Positions 6,993 to 14,234 of a DNA stretch of 20,460 bases are shown one piece after another. This DNA is from an uncultured Porphyromonadaceae bacterium (GTDB lineage Bacteria; Bacteroidota; Bacteroidia; Bacteroidales; Muribaculaceae): positions 1-20,460 of the forward strand of contig CABRZA010000024.1 of the NCBI GenBank assembly GCA_902475285.1, read 5' to 3'. Within the stretch, counting starts at the first letter, position 1, and each line of letters opens with the position of its first letter. Made by a program: the position numbers and the translations under genes. A model generated the notes under the pieces. The model had not been told where the DNA came from. It ran no database searches and saw only the letters and a list, made by a program, of their open reading frames with translations.

Positions 6993-9653
6993 GTGGCCAA
7001 GAAGATAGTCGAAACGCCCCTGATGCAGCAGTATCAGCGGATGAAGGATAAGCATCCCGACGCCATCCTTCTTTTCCGTGTGGGCGACTTCTACGAGACA
7101 TTCAGCGACGACGCCATCGAGGCGTCGCAGATATTGGGCATCACCCTAACACGCAGGGCCAACGGGTCGGCGCAGTTCGTAGAGCTGGCCGGCTTCCCCC
7201 ATCATGCGCTCGACAGCTACCTGCCCCGGCTTGTGCGCGCGGGCAAGCGCGTGGCCATATGCGAGCAGCTCGAAGACCCGAAGCTCACCAAGAAATTAGT
7301 GAAGCGGGGAATCATAGAACTTGTGACTCCGGGGGTTGCGATGAACGACAATGTGCTCAACAGCGGGGAGAACAACTTCCTGGCGGCCGTGCATTTCGGC
7401 AAGGCGCTGACCGGTCTTGCCCTGCTCGACATAAGCACGGGAGAATTTCTCACCACGGAGGGCACGACGGACTATATCGACAAGACTCTGTCGTCGATGG
7501 CGCCTAAGGAGCTGCTGGTGGAGCGTGGCAAGAAAAGTCAGGCTGCGGAGGCGTTCGCGCACCAGTGCTCGGTGTTCGAGCTCGACGACTGGCTGTTCAC
7601 CACCACCGCCGCCGACGAGCGCCTGCGCAAGCAGTTCGGCACGGCGTCGCTAAAAGGTTTCGGCATCGACCGCATGGAGAGTGCCGTAATCGCCGCCGGT
7701 GCTATTCTGCACTATCTCGACCTTACGCAGCACACCAAGACGGGACACATCACGTCGATAAGCCGCATCGAGGCGGGGCGGTATGTGCGTCTCGATCGCT
7801 TCACGGTGCGCAATCTGGAAATTTTCGAGCCTCTCGACCCCGACGGAAAGAGTCTGCTCGGAGTGCTCGACCGCACCGTCACGCCCATGGGCGCGCGCAT
7901 GCTTCGGCGATGGTTGCAGATGCCGCTCAAAGACCCTTCGGCCATCAACGAGCGTTTGGACATCGTTGAATACTTCTTCCGCGACAGCGATATGCGCGAC
8001 ACCGTTACGGAGCACCTGCGCACGGTGGGCGACCTCGAACGCCTTGTGAGCAAGGTGGCGTGCCAGCGCATCACGCCCCGCGAGCTTGTGCTGATGCGCT
8101 ACGCCCTTGAAGCCGTCGAGCCTTTGAAGGCTCTGTGCTCGGAGGCGGGGCAGCCGGCGCTGAAGGCTTTGGGCGAGCAGCTCAACCCCTGCGCCACCAT
8201 ACGCGACCGCATAGCCCGCGAGCTGCGCACCGACGCCGGCACGCCCGGCAACAAGGACGAGATAATATGCGCGGGCGTCGACGCCGAGCTCGACGAGCTG
8301 CGCGACATCGCCTTCCGCTCGCGCGACTATCTGGCCAAGATGCAGGCGCGCGAGGTGGAGAACACCGGCATAGGCTCTTTGAAGATAGGCTACAACAACG
8401 TGTTCGGCTATTATATCGAGGTGACGAACACGCACAAGTCGAGGGTGCCTGCCGACTGGATAAGAAAGCAGACGCTGGTCAACGCCGAGCGCTACATCAC
8501 TCCCGAGCTCAAAGAATACGAGGAGAAGATACTCGGTGCGCAGGACAAGATAGAGGTTATCCAGGCGCGGCTCTATGCCGAGCTTGTGGCGGCAGTGGCG
8601 CAGTTCATACCCGCACTGCAGCTCGACGCGGCCCTTTTGGCGCGTCTTGACGTGCTCAGTGCCTTCACGCGCGTGGCATTGGAGAACCGTTACAACCGCC
8701 CGGTGGTCGACGATTCGCTCGACCTCGAGCTCGTGGAGGCGCGCCATCCGGTGATAGAGAAGCAGCTGCCCGCCGGCGAGCCGTATATTTCCAACACCGT
8801 GCGCCTCAACAACGAGCGCACGCAGGTGATGATGATTACGGGCCCCAACATGTCGGGCAAGTCGGCGCTGCTGCGCCAGACGGCACTCAACGTGATAATG
8901 GCTCAGATAGGCTGTTTCGTGGCCGCCGAGAGCGCGCACATAGGCTATGTCGACAAGATTTTCACGCGCGTGGGAGCGTCGGACAACATCTCGTTGGGAG
9001 AGTCGACCTTCATGGTGGAGATGAACGAGGCCGCAAGCATACTCAACAACATGAGCGAGCGCTCGCTGATACTCTTCGACGAGCTCGGGCGCGGCACGTC
9101 GACCTACGACGGCATATCCATAGCCTGGGCCATAGTGGAATACATACACAACTACGGAGGGCTGCACCCCAAGACGCTCTTCGCCACGCACTACCACGAG
9201 CTCAACGACATGGAGAAGTCGTATGCGCGCATAGAGAACTACAATGTGTCGGTGCGTGAAATCGACGGCAAGGTGGTGTTCCTGCGCAAGCTGGCGCGCG
9301 GCGGCAGCGAGCACAGTTTCGGCATACATGTGGCGCGGCTGGCCGGTATGCCTGTGGCCGTGGTGCGACGTGCCGACGCGGTGCTTCATCAGCTCGAGAC
9401 TGCCGCCGAGGCTGCCGACAACAGCGGCGACGCTTCCTCGGGCGACGCCGCCCCGAAGGCACGAGGCAAGCAGAAAGTGAAGGTGGCGGCGCCGGAAGTT
9501 ACGGAGGGCATGCAGCTGTCGTTCTTCCAGCTCGACGACCCCGTGCTCAAACAGGTGCGCGACGAACTCCTCGGCGTGGACATCAACAACCTTACCCCTC
9601 TCGAGGCCCTTACGAAGCTCCACGACATCCGCTCCATCCTCACCGGGAAGTAG
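6993..9653 (+). CDS. mutS: DNA mismatch repair protein MutS
   Basis: Finds base mismatches and small loops and recruits MutL. The 886-residue product has the mismatch-reading motif F33-Y34-E35 (GDFYETF), the connector, lever and clamp domains, and the C-terminal ABC-type ATPase: Walker A GPNMSGKS at 617-624, Walker B ending in D696-E697 (LILFDELGRGTSTYDG) and the H733 block (ATHYHEL). The start is taken as the GTG at 6993, which gives MAKKIVETPLMQQY and a 12-nt gap after the previous stop; an ATG ten codons on is the alternative. Residues about 805-830 form a low-complexity linker rich in A, S, D and K before the C-terminal tail. The 3' end overlaps the convergent glycosyltransferase gene by 14 nt. 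Confidence 0.97.
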   Translation: MAKKIVETPLMQQYQRMKDKHPDAILLFRVGDFYETFSDDAIEASQILGITLTRRANGSAQFVELAGFPHHALDSYLPRLVRAGKRVAICEQLEDPKLTKKLVKRGIIELVTPGVAMNDNVLNSGENNFLAAVHFGKALTGLALLDISTGEFLTTEGTTDYIDKTLSSMAPKELLVERGKKSQAAEAFAHQCSVFELDDWLFTTTAADERLRKQFGTASLKGFGIDRMESAVIAAGAILHYLDLTQHTKTGHITSISRIEAGRYVRLDRFTVRNLEIFEPLDPDGKSLLGVLDRTVTPMGARMLRRWLQMPLKDPSAINERLDIVEYFFRDSDMRDTVTEHLRTVGDLERLVSKVACQRITPRELVLMRYALEAVEPLKALCSEAGQPALKALGEQLNPCATIRDRIARELRTDAGTPGNKDEIICAGVDAELDELRDIAFRSRDYLAKMQAREVENTGIGSLKIGYNNVFGYYIEVTNTHKSRVPADWIRKQTLVNAERYITPELKEYEEKILGAQDKIEVIQARLYAELVAAVAQFIPALQLDAALLARLDVLSAFTRVALENRYNRPVVDDSLDLELVEARHPVIEKQLPAGEPYISNTVRLNNERTQVMMITGPNMSGKSALLRQTALNVIMAQIGCFVAAESAHIGYVDKIFTRVGASDNISLGESTFMVEMNEAASILNNMSERSLILFDELGRGTSTYDGISIAWAIVEYIHNYGGLHPKTLFATHYHELNDMEKSYARIENYNVSVREIDGKVVFLRKLARGGSEHSFGIHVARLAGMPVAVVRRADAVLHQLETAAEAADNSGDASSGDAAPKARGKQKVKVAAPEVTEGMQLSFFQLDDPVLKQVRDELLGVDINNLTPLEALTKLHDIRSILTGK

Positions 9654-10533
9654 TGTCGGCGAGGGAGCGTGCGAGCCAGGAGGGGAAGAGATAGGGTTTG
9701 AGTGAAGGTGCAGCCTGTGCGGGCGCATCGAGGAAGTCGCGTATTTCGGCGGCTGTTGTTGCAGGCGTGACGATGCGCACCATGCGCGGGTCGTAGAGTG
9801 GATGCCGTGCGATGGCTGCATTGGTGGTGAGTAGTTTGCGGCCCATGGCAAGCGCTTCGAGAGTGCGCAGTGTGATGCCTTCCTGGCCGCGGGCGGTGAT
9901 TTCGAGCATCGCGCGTGCCGAGGCTCCGGCACGAAGATAGTCGGAGTAGCTCACGGCCCGGACGGTGCCTCCGACAGGGGCCGTATGCGACACTCTCCGA
10001 AAATCGAGGCGCAGGTCGGCACCCCACATCCGTTCAAACTTTTTGAGAAGGCCGAAGCGGCCTTTGTTGCGTCCGACGAACGATATGTCGCTGTCGCATT
10101 CGGCGGGTACGCCGACGCCCGTGGGCAGCCCGAAGAAGAATTGGTCGACAAAGCGCATGCCGTGGCGGCGTGCGTCGCCGGGGTCGAAGGTCCAGAGTTC
10201 CCAGCCTGGGCGGTGCATGGGAGCTGCCGTACCGATGGTATTCCAGTACATTACGATTTTTCGGGCCTGCGGAGAGCGCTCCTCGACGCGGCGGCAGAGG
10301 GCGTCGAGGCCTTTGTAATCGAACAGAATCACATTCTTGGCGTCGGGGAGAGCGGAGTCGAGGGCGGCATAATCCTCGAAAAGCGGTATGAATCGCGTCG
10401 ATACACGCCTGAGCAGGGCCCGTGCGGCGAGCCCTGCCGGCCCAACGTGTCGCAGAGTGGCGAGGGCGACGACACCCTCGGGCATGGCCGGGGTGCCGGC
10501 GCAGAGCATATTGACGAGAAGGGTGCGTGTCAC
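9640..10533 (-). CDS. Glycosyltransferase-like protein (LPS/capsule type)
   Basis: The 297-residue product resembles cytosolic sugar transferases that many Bacteroidales encode for lipopolysaccharide core or capsule synthesis. The best evidence is the C-terminal block with MLEI, GQEGITLRTLEALAMGRKL, LLTTN and a later YDPRMVRIV, which is the nucleotide-sugar binding end of GT-B-type enzymes of this group. No signal peptide or membrane segment is seen. The GTG start at 10533 overlaps the upstream stop as GTGA, so translation is likely coupled; an ATG eight codons on is possible. Donor and acceptor cannot be told from the sequence. Its 3' end overlaps that of mutS. Confidence 0.72.
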   Translation of the reverse strand: MTRTLLVNMLCAGTPAMPEGVVALATLRHVGPAGLAARALLRRVSTRFIPLFEDYAALDSALPDAKNVILFDYKGLDALCRRVEERSPQARKIVMYWNTIGTAAPMHRPGWELWTFDPGDARRHGMRFVDQFFFGLPTGVGVPAECDSDISFVGRNKGRFGLLKKFERMWGADLRLDFRRVSHTAPVGGTVRAVSYSDYLRAGASARAMLEITARGQEGITLRTLEALAMGRKLLTTNAAIARHPLYDPRMVRIVTPATTAAEIRDFLDAPAQAAPSLKPYLFPSWLARSLADTTSR

Positions 10534-11192
10534 GGCTCGTCGGGTGTGGGTATCATTACGAAATGTCCGGCGCGGTAGTCGAAGTCGGCCAGCCTCAGAG
10601 CCGCGAGCCGTGCCAGTGCGTCGGCGGCTGTATCGGCGGCGATATGAAGTTCCAGGGCTACTTCAAGAGGGTCGGCAACGAGGCCGCGACGTCGTAGAGA
10701 GGCGAGTACGGCTGGTACGGCACCGTCGAAGGCTACCATCGCTGTCTCGGATCGCATTTGCCAAGCACGCACCATGAGGGGATGTGCGGCTATATTCTCG
10801 TCGGCCACGCGGTAGTAGGCGCGCGCGGTGCCCGATGCTTCGAGGGCGAAGACCGGTTTGTCGACTGCCGGGGCGATTTCGGCCACTATTACGTTGATTC
10901 CGGCTTCGAGACGGTATGCCGAGAAGTCGACGTGCTGTGGGGGGCGACAGTAGCGTTCGGCGGCCTGCTCGACGACGTAGATGTCTTCCTCGTTGCGCAC
11001 GCCGGCTATCACGCCGTTGTCCTTTACGCCTATGAGGAGGCGTCCGCCGTCGCGGTTGGCGAAGGCCGACAGAGAGCGGGCTATCTTCGGAGCGTCGCTT
11101 ATGGCGAATTTGAAGTCCTGTGTGGTGTGCTCGCCTTCTTCCACCATCCGGCGCAGGCGCATGGCGCCACGCACGGCACGAATATCCTTCAT
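10530..11192 (-). CDS. AlbA_2 (Schlafen-type) domain protein
   Basis: The N-terminal ~120 residues match the AlbA_2 domain (PF04326): E..DFKFAISD, then SAFANRDGGRLLIGVKDNGVIAGV, the glycine-rich core motif, and a later block with VAEI and YYRVADENIAA. Family members are described as putative transcriptional regulators or nucleic-acid binding proteins, and related Schlafen cores have RNase activity, but the function of the short bacterial ones is unknown. The C-terminal ~70 residues (LRRRGLVADPLEVALELHIAADTAADALARLAALRLADFDY) look like a small winged helix, which would fit DNA binding. It starts 19 nt after the nucleosidase gene and ends in a 4-nt overlap with the glycosyltransferase. Confidence 0.82.
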   Translation of the reverse strand: MKDIRAVRGAMRLRRMVEEGEHTTQDFKFAISDAPKIARSLSAFANRDGGRLLIGVKDNGVIAGVRNEEDIYVVEQAAERYCRPPQHVDFSAYRLEAGINVIVAEIAPAVDKPVFALEASGTARAYYRVADENIAAHPLMVRAWQMRSETAMVAFDGAVPAVLASLRRRGLVADPLEVALELHIAADTAADALARLAALRLADFDYRAGHFVMIPTPDEP

Positions 11193-11211
11193 GGGTGATG
11201 GCGTGCGGGCG

Positions 11212-11889
11212 TCAGAGCATTTCGAGCAGGTGTTCGAGGGCCTGGAATGTGCGTGCGGGCGCGTCGGTCCAGAACTCTTCGTAGGCGGCGGCGTTGCCTC
11301 CGTCGCCGGGGGTGTCGCTCACCACGCGCAGGCATACGAAGGGCACGCGTCGGCGGTAGCAGGCCTGGGCTATTGCGGCCGACTCCATGTCGACTGCGAG
11401 AGCGTCGGGATGTATGCCGAGCACGCGCCGGAGATCGTCGGGGTTGTCGATGAAGATGTCGCCCGAGGCGATGAGTCCCCGGCGCACGCCGAGCGCGTCG
11501 GCCACGTCATCGGCGAGAGGGCAGGAGAAGTAGACGGGGCAGTTGTCGGCCTGCGCGGCTACGGTGCCGGGTCCGCACCACACGTCGTGGTAGGCGATTC
11601 GGTCGGCCAGGACGACGTCGAGGACGCCCACGGGGCTGTCGGTGGCGCCCGTTCCGCCGGCTACACCGGTATTTATCACCATGTCGGGATGGAAGGTGCG
11701 GAGCACGGCGTCGGCGGCAAGAGCGGCGTTAACCTTTCCTATGCCGCATTTGCAGGCCACGATGTCGAGCTTTCCGAAGAGTCCGCGGTGGCACGCCACG
11801 CCGTCGGCGTCGGTGCGCGTGACGGAGTCGAGCATCGGGAGGAGGAGGCCGAGTTCCTTGTCCATGGCCACTATTATCGCTATAGTCAT
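11212..11889 (-). CDS. mtnN: 5'-methylthioadenosine/S-adenosylhomocysteine nucleosidase
   Basis: Cleaves adenine from the SAM by-products MTA and SAH. The 225-residue protein has the key residues of the family: E12 (AMDKE), E169 (VDMESAA) and D192 (RVVSD), plus the binding-site motifs CGIGKVNAA, INTGVAGG and IASGDIFI. The ATG at 11889 gives the canonical MTIAIIVAMDKE start; a longer frame from 11928 would add 13 residues with no support. It leads a three-gene operon with the AlbA_2 protein and the glycosyltransferase. Futalosine hydrolase is a related family, but the motifs fit the nucleosidase better. metK, which makes SAM, lies 2.3 kb away. Confidence 0.93.
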   Translation of the reverse strand: MTIAIIVAMDKELGLLLPMLDSVTRTDADGVACHRGLFGKLDIVACKCGIGKVNAALAADAVLRTFHPDMVINTGVAGGTGATDSPVGVLDVVLADRIAYHDVWCGPGTVAAQADNCPVYFSCPLADDVADALGVRRGLIASGDIFIDNPDDLRRVLGIHPDALAVDMESAAIAQACYRRRVPFVCLRVVSDTPGDGGNAAAYEEFWTDAPARTFQALEHLLEML

Positions 11890-11912
11890 AAGGCAGATGT
11901 GGGGAGACGATA

Positions 11913-11945
11913 GAGCCGCCACGCACAAGGCGTGCGGGGCGGCTC
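11913..11945 (-). terminator. Hairpin between fabF and mtnN
   Basis: An 8-bp stem (11913-11920 with 11938-11945), one A-G mismatch and a further 5-bp stem (11922-11926 with 11932-11936) close a 5-nt loop. It lies downstream of fabF on the minus strand. No good T-run follows (TATCGTCTCC), so this is a likely but not certain transcription end. Confidence 0.5.
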
Positions 11946-11993
11946 GGTAAGGTTAGGATGTGGATGCCGGGCGCTGTTGGCGCCAGGGCGTGA

Positions 11994-13265
11994 TTATTTC
12001 ACGAATTTCTTCACAATCACCGTAGCGTTGTGACCGCCGAAACCGAATGAATTGGAGAGGGCGGCGCGCACGGTACGCTTCTGTGCTTTGTCGAAGGTGA
12101 AGTTGAGGCCGTAGACGTCGATTTCTTCGTCGACATCCTCGGGGTCGTGGTTGATGGTGGGGGGCACGATGTCTTCTTCGACGGCCTTGATGCTGAACAT
12201 GGCTTCCATCGCGCCGGTGGCACCGAGGAGGTGGCCCGTCATCGACTTGGTGGAAGAGATGTTGAGCTTCTTTGCCGATTCGCCGAAGAGCTCTGCGATG
12301 GCCTTTACTTCGGAGATGTCGCCTACGGGCGTGGAAGTGCCGTGGACGTTGATGTAGTCGATGTCGTCGACGGTGAAACCGGCGTCGTCGAGGGCTGCCT
12401 GCATGGCGAGCTTGGCGCCGAGTCCGTCGGGATGTGTGGCCGTGATGTGGTAAGCGTCGGCGCTCATACCGCCACCGGCCACCTCGCAGTAGATGTGGGC
12501 ACCGCGTGCGAGAGCGTGCTCGAGTTCTTCAAGAACGAGCACTGCCGAGCCTTCGCCCATCACGAAACCGTCGCGGCTTTTGCTGAAAGGCCGCGAGGCG
12601 GTGGCGGGGCTGTCGTTGCGGGTGGAGAGGGCGTGCATGGAGTTGAAACCGCCCACGCCGGCGGGGAAGATGGCTGCTTCGGCGCCGCCGGTGAGCATGA
12701 CGTCGGCCTTACCGAGACGAATGAGGTTGAAGGCGTCGATTATGGCGTTGTTCGACGAAGCGCAGGCCGACACCACGCCGTAGTTGGGGCCGTGGTATCC
12801 GAACTCCATCGAGATGTGGCCGGAAGCGATGTCGGCGATCATCTTGGGAATGAAGAAGGGATTGTATTTTGGGCCCTTGTCGGCATTGAGGGCATAATAA
12901 CCGGCTTCCTCTTCGAAAGTGTGGAGGCCACCGATGCCTGCGGCAACGATTACGCCTACGCGGTTGCGGTCGACGTTTGCTGCTTCGGCTTCGATTCCCG
13001 CATCCTCGACAGCCTGTCGGGCAGCCACGATGGCGTACTGCGCGTAGAGGTCGAGCTGGCGCTGTTTGCGGCGGTCGAAGTGGTCTTCGGGATGGAAGTC
13101 CTTTACCTCGCATGCAAACTGCGTTTTGAAGAGGGAAGCGTCGAAGTGTGTGATGGGACCGGCACCGCTGACGCCGGCTACGGCGTTGCTCCAGGTGGTG
13201 GCAACATCGTTGCCCAGCGGGGAGATGGCACCCATGCCAGTAACGACTACTCTTTTAAGTTCCAT
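11994..13265 (-). CDS. fabF: 3-oxoacyl-ACP synthase II (KAS II)
   Basis: Extends acyl-ACP chains with malonyl-ACP in type II fatty acid synthesis. The 423-residue product has the full active site: C168 (VSACASSN), H308 (NVHGTSTPVGD), K340 (SSTK) and H345 (SMTGHLLGATG). The N-terminal RVVVTGMGAISPLG and C-terminal LSNSFGFGGHNATV blocks are standard. Length fits the family (about 410-420). It lies 174 nt after acpP on the same strand, the order acpP-fabF common in bacteria. The gap holds two inverted repeats that may lower fabF expression against acpP. Confidence 0.97.
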   Translation of the reverse strand: MELKRVVVTGMGAISPLGNDVATTWSNAVAGVSGAGPITHFDASLFKTQFACEVKDFHPEDHFDRRKQRQLDLYAQYAIVAARQAVEDAGIEAEAANVDRNRVGVIVAAGIGGLHTFEEEAGYYALNADKGPKYNPFFIPKMIADIASGHISMEFGYHGPNYGVVSACASSNNAIIDAFNLIRLGKADVMLTGGAEAAIFPAGVGGFNSMHALSTRNDSPATASRPFSKSRDGFVMGEGSAVLVLEELEHALARGAHIYCEVAGGGMSADAYHITATHPDGLGAKLAMQAALDDAGFTVDDIDYINVHGTSTPVGDISEVKAIAELFGESAKKLNISSTKSMTGHLLGATGAMEAMFSIKAVEEDIVPPTINHDPEDVDEEIDVYGLNFTFDKAQKRTVRAALSNSFGFGGHNATVIVKKFVK

Positions 13266-13309
13266 ATCAAAAAATGTGGTATTGCTAACGGTTGTGCCCC
13301 GAGGCCTGT

Positions 13310-13328
13310 GCGCCTTATAGATAGGCGC
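13310..13328 (-). repeat. Small inverted repeat before fabF
   Basis: GCGCCT at 13310-13315 and AGGCGC at 13323-13328 form a 6-bp stem with a 7-nt loop, 45 nt upstream of the fabF start. It may be part of the fabF leader structure; no family is recognised. Confidence 0.35.
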
Positions 13329-13362
13329 AGCCGCAGCGGCGAGGCTGAAGAAATAACGACAA

Positions 13363-13406
13363 AGCCGCCGCTTATTCCCTTGCGAGGGGGAATTCCCGCG
13401 GCGGCT
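13363..13406 (-). promoter_or_regulatory. Hairpin in the acpP-fabF gap, possible attenuator
   Basis: A perfect 9-bp stem (13363-13371 with 13398-13406) carries an inner helix (13374-13379 with 13388-13393). On the minus strand it sits 33 nt past the acpP stop and is followed by CTTTGTCG, a weak T-tail. Its place fits a partial terminator or an RNA end-protecting hairpin that lets acpP outpace fabF. Confidence 0.55.
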
Positions 13407-13439
13407 CAGTTGCTTGCTGTCAGAGTATGCTGACGCGGA

Positions 13440-13676
13440 TTAGCCCTGATGAGCTTCTACGTAGCTGATGGCGTCGCCTACGGTCTTGATCTTCTCGGCG
13501 TCTTCGTCGGGAATCGAGAGACCGAATTCCTTTTCGAAGTCCATCATAAGTTCTACGGTGTCGAGGCTGTCGGCGCCAAGGTCGGTGATGAAGGCAGCTT
13601 CGGGGGTTACCTTTTCGGGTTCGCAACCGAGCTTGTCGACCACGATGTTTTTAACGCGTTCTGCAATTTCAGACAT
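13440..13676 (-). CDS. acpP: Acyl carrier protein
   Basis: Carries growing acyl chains on a 4'-phosphopantetheine arm. The 78-residue acidic protein has the prosthetic-group site S37 in GADSLDTVEL, with the usual helix II sequence after it (MMDFEKEFGLSIPDEDAEKI). The length is standard. It is followed by fabF on the same strand, with a hairpin between. The likely start of transcription lies about 40 nt upstream, at a near-match promoter box. Confidence 0.98.
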   Translation of the reverse strand: MSEIAERVKNIVVDKLGCEPEKVTPEAAFITDLGADSLDTVELMMDFEKEFGLSIPDEDAEKIKTVGDAISYVEAHQG

Positions 13677-13720
13677 GATAGTTCAATATTTTAGATTAAT
13701 AATTTTCACGTTTTGCGGTG

Positions 13721-13728
13721 CAAAGTAA
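13721..13728 (-). promoter_or_regulatory. Candidate -7 box of the acpP promoter
   Basis: On the minus strand this reads TTACTTTG, one base off TAnnTTTG, and would give a leader of about 35-40 nt. No clear TTTG lies about 19 nt further upstream, so the call is tentative. Confidence 0.4.
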
Positions 13729-13945
13729 CAAATATTTCTCCGAATAATGAAATTTTTCTGCAATGCTCTCTTGTGGATTTGGGTAAAATGTACTTGTAAA
13801 ATGCGATGTATTAGCTTGATAGGTGTATGATAGCACAAGTGTGAAATATTCTTAACAGGGCAAATATAGAGCTTCTGACGCGCCACTTGCCGCATATTGG
13901 CGCGGCAGCGGGGAGGCGGAAAAGTGAGGGCGGTACGATTATTTT

Positions 13946-13977
13946 TTTGCAAAAATCGAAAAAAACACCTACCTTTG
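13946..13977 (+). promoter_or_regulatory. Promoter of metK
   Basis: TTTG at 13946-13949, a 20-nt spacer and TACCTTTG at 13970-13977 match the Bacteroidetes -33/-7 consensus. Transcription would begin near 13984, about 20 nt before the riboswitch-like element and 250 nt before the metK ATG. The rest of the divergent region (13729-13945) is AT-rich with no credible gene; an 8-nt GTAAAATG repeat near 13783-13802 is the only other pattern seen. Confidence 0.75.
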
Positions 13978-14000
13978 CAACGTCGGAGCTCCGGCTCGGC

Positions 14001-14052
14001 ATTGTGGACAGATTTGGCTGCTTGCAACCACTCGAAAAAATGCTAAAATCGC
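14001..14052 (+). ncRNA. SAM-II riboswitch candidate in the metK leader
   Basis: The segment follows the SAM-II (metA motif) layout, an H-type pseudoknot. GTGG at 14004-14007 can pair with CCAC at 14028-14031 to form P1. The conserved GATTT starts at 14011, TTGCAA lies at 14022-14027, an A-rich joining run at 14035-14040, and GCTAAA at 14042-14047 can pair with TTTGGC at 14013-14018 (one G-U) to form the pseudoknot. The element begins just after the predicted transcription start and precedes a SAM synthetase gene, the expected target. P1 is short, and three bases (ACA) sit between P1 and GATTT, which differs from the best-known examples. Recognised by eye, not by a covariance model. Confidence 0.72.
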
Positions 14053-14145
14053 CCCGCAGGCACGGCGCCGCGCTATCCTCCGCTGCGAGGAGCGCACCGG
14101 CCGAAGTTCGGAGGCTGTATGTTTTTCAGGATTGTCGTGGCAGAG

Positions 14146-14191
14146 TCGCCGCAGTGCCCCGCACAGCGAGCTCACGGCCGCGATTTTTTTT
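14146..14191 (+). terminator. Possible intrinsic terminator in the metK leader
   Basis: TCGC-C-GC at 14146-14152 can pair with GC-C-GCGA at 14177-14183 (one mismatch), enclosing a small GTGC/GCAC helix, and eight T follow at 14184-14191. It lies 44 nt before the metK ATG and could be the off-switch for the riboswitch. The closing stem is short. Confidence 0.35.
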
Positions 14192-14234
14192 GTGTCCGAC
14201 GGGCATGTATCCGCAACAAAAACTTTCTACGACT

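Noticed and set aside
7650..9932. A 760-codon open frame on the minus strand across mutS and the glycosyltransferase gene
   Set aside because: It is antisense to a complete mutS with all motifs, matches no family, and arises because GC-rich codon bias removes stops from the opposite frame.
10981..11913. A 310-codon plus-strand frame opposite mtnN and the AlbA_2 gene
   Set aside because: Both minus-strand genes carry clear motifs; the plus-strand product shows no domain.
12147..13433. A 428-codon open frame on the plus strand opposite fabF
   Set aside because: fabF on the minus strand is complete with its active site; the plus-strand product is low-complexity (G, V, D, H rich) with no recognisable domain.
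13887..14234. In-frame upstream extension of metK (116 extra codons)
   Set aside because: The extension runs through the promoter and riboswitch-like leader, and its residues do not resemble any MetK N-terminus.
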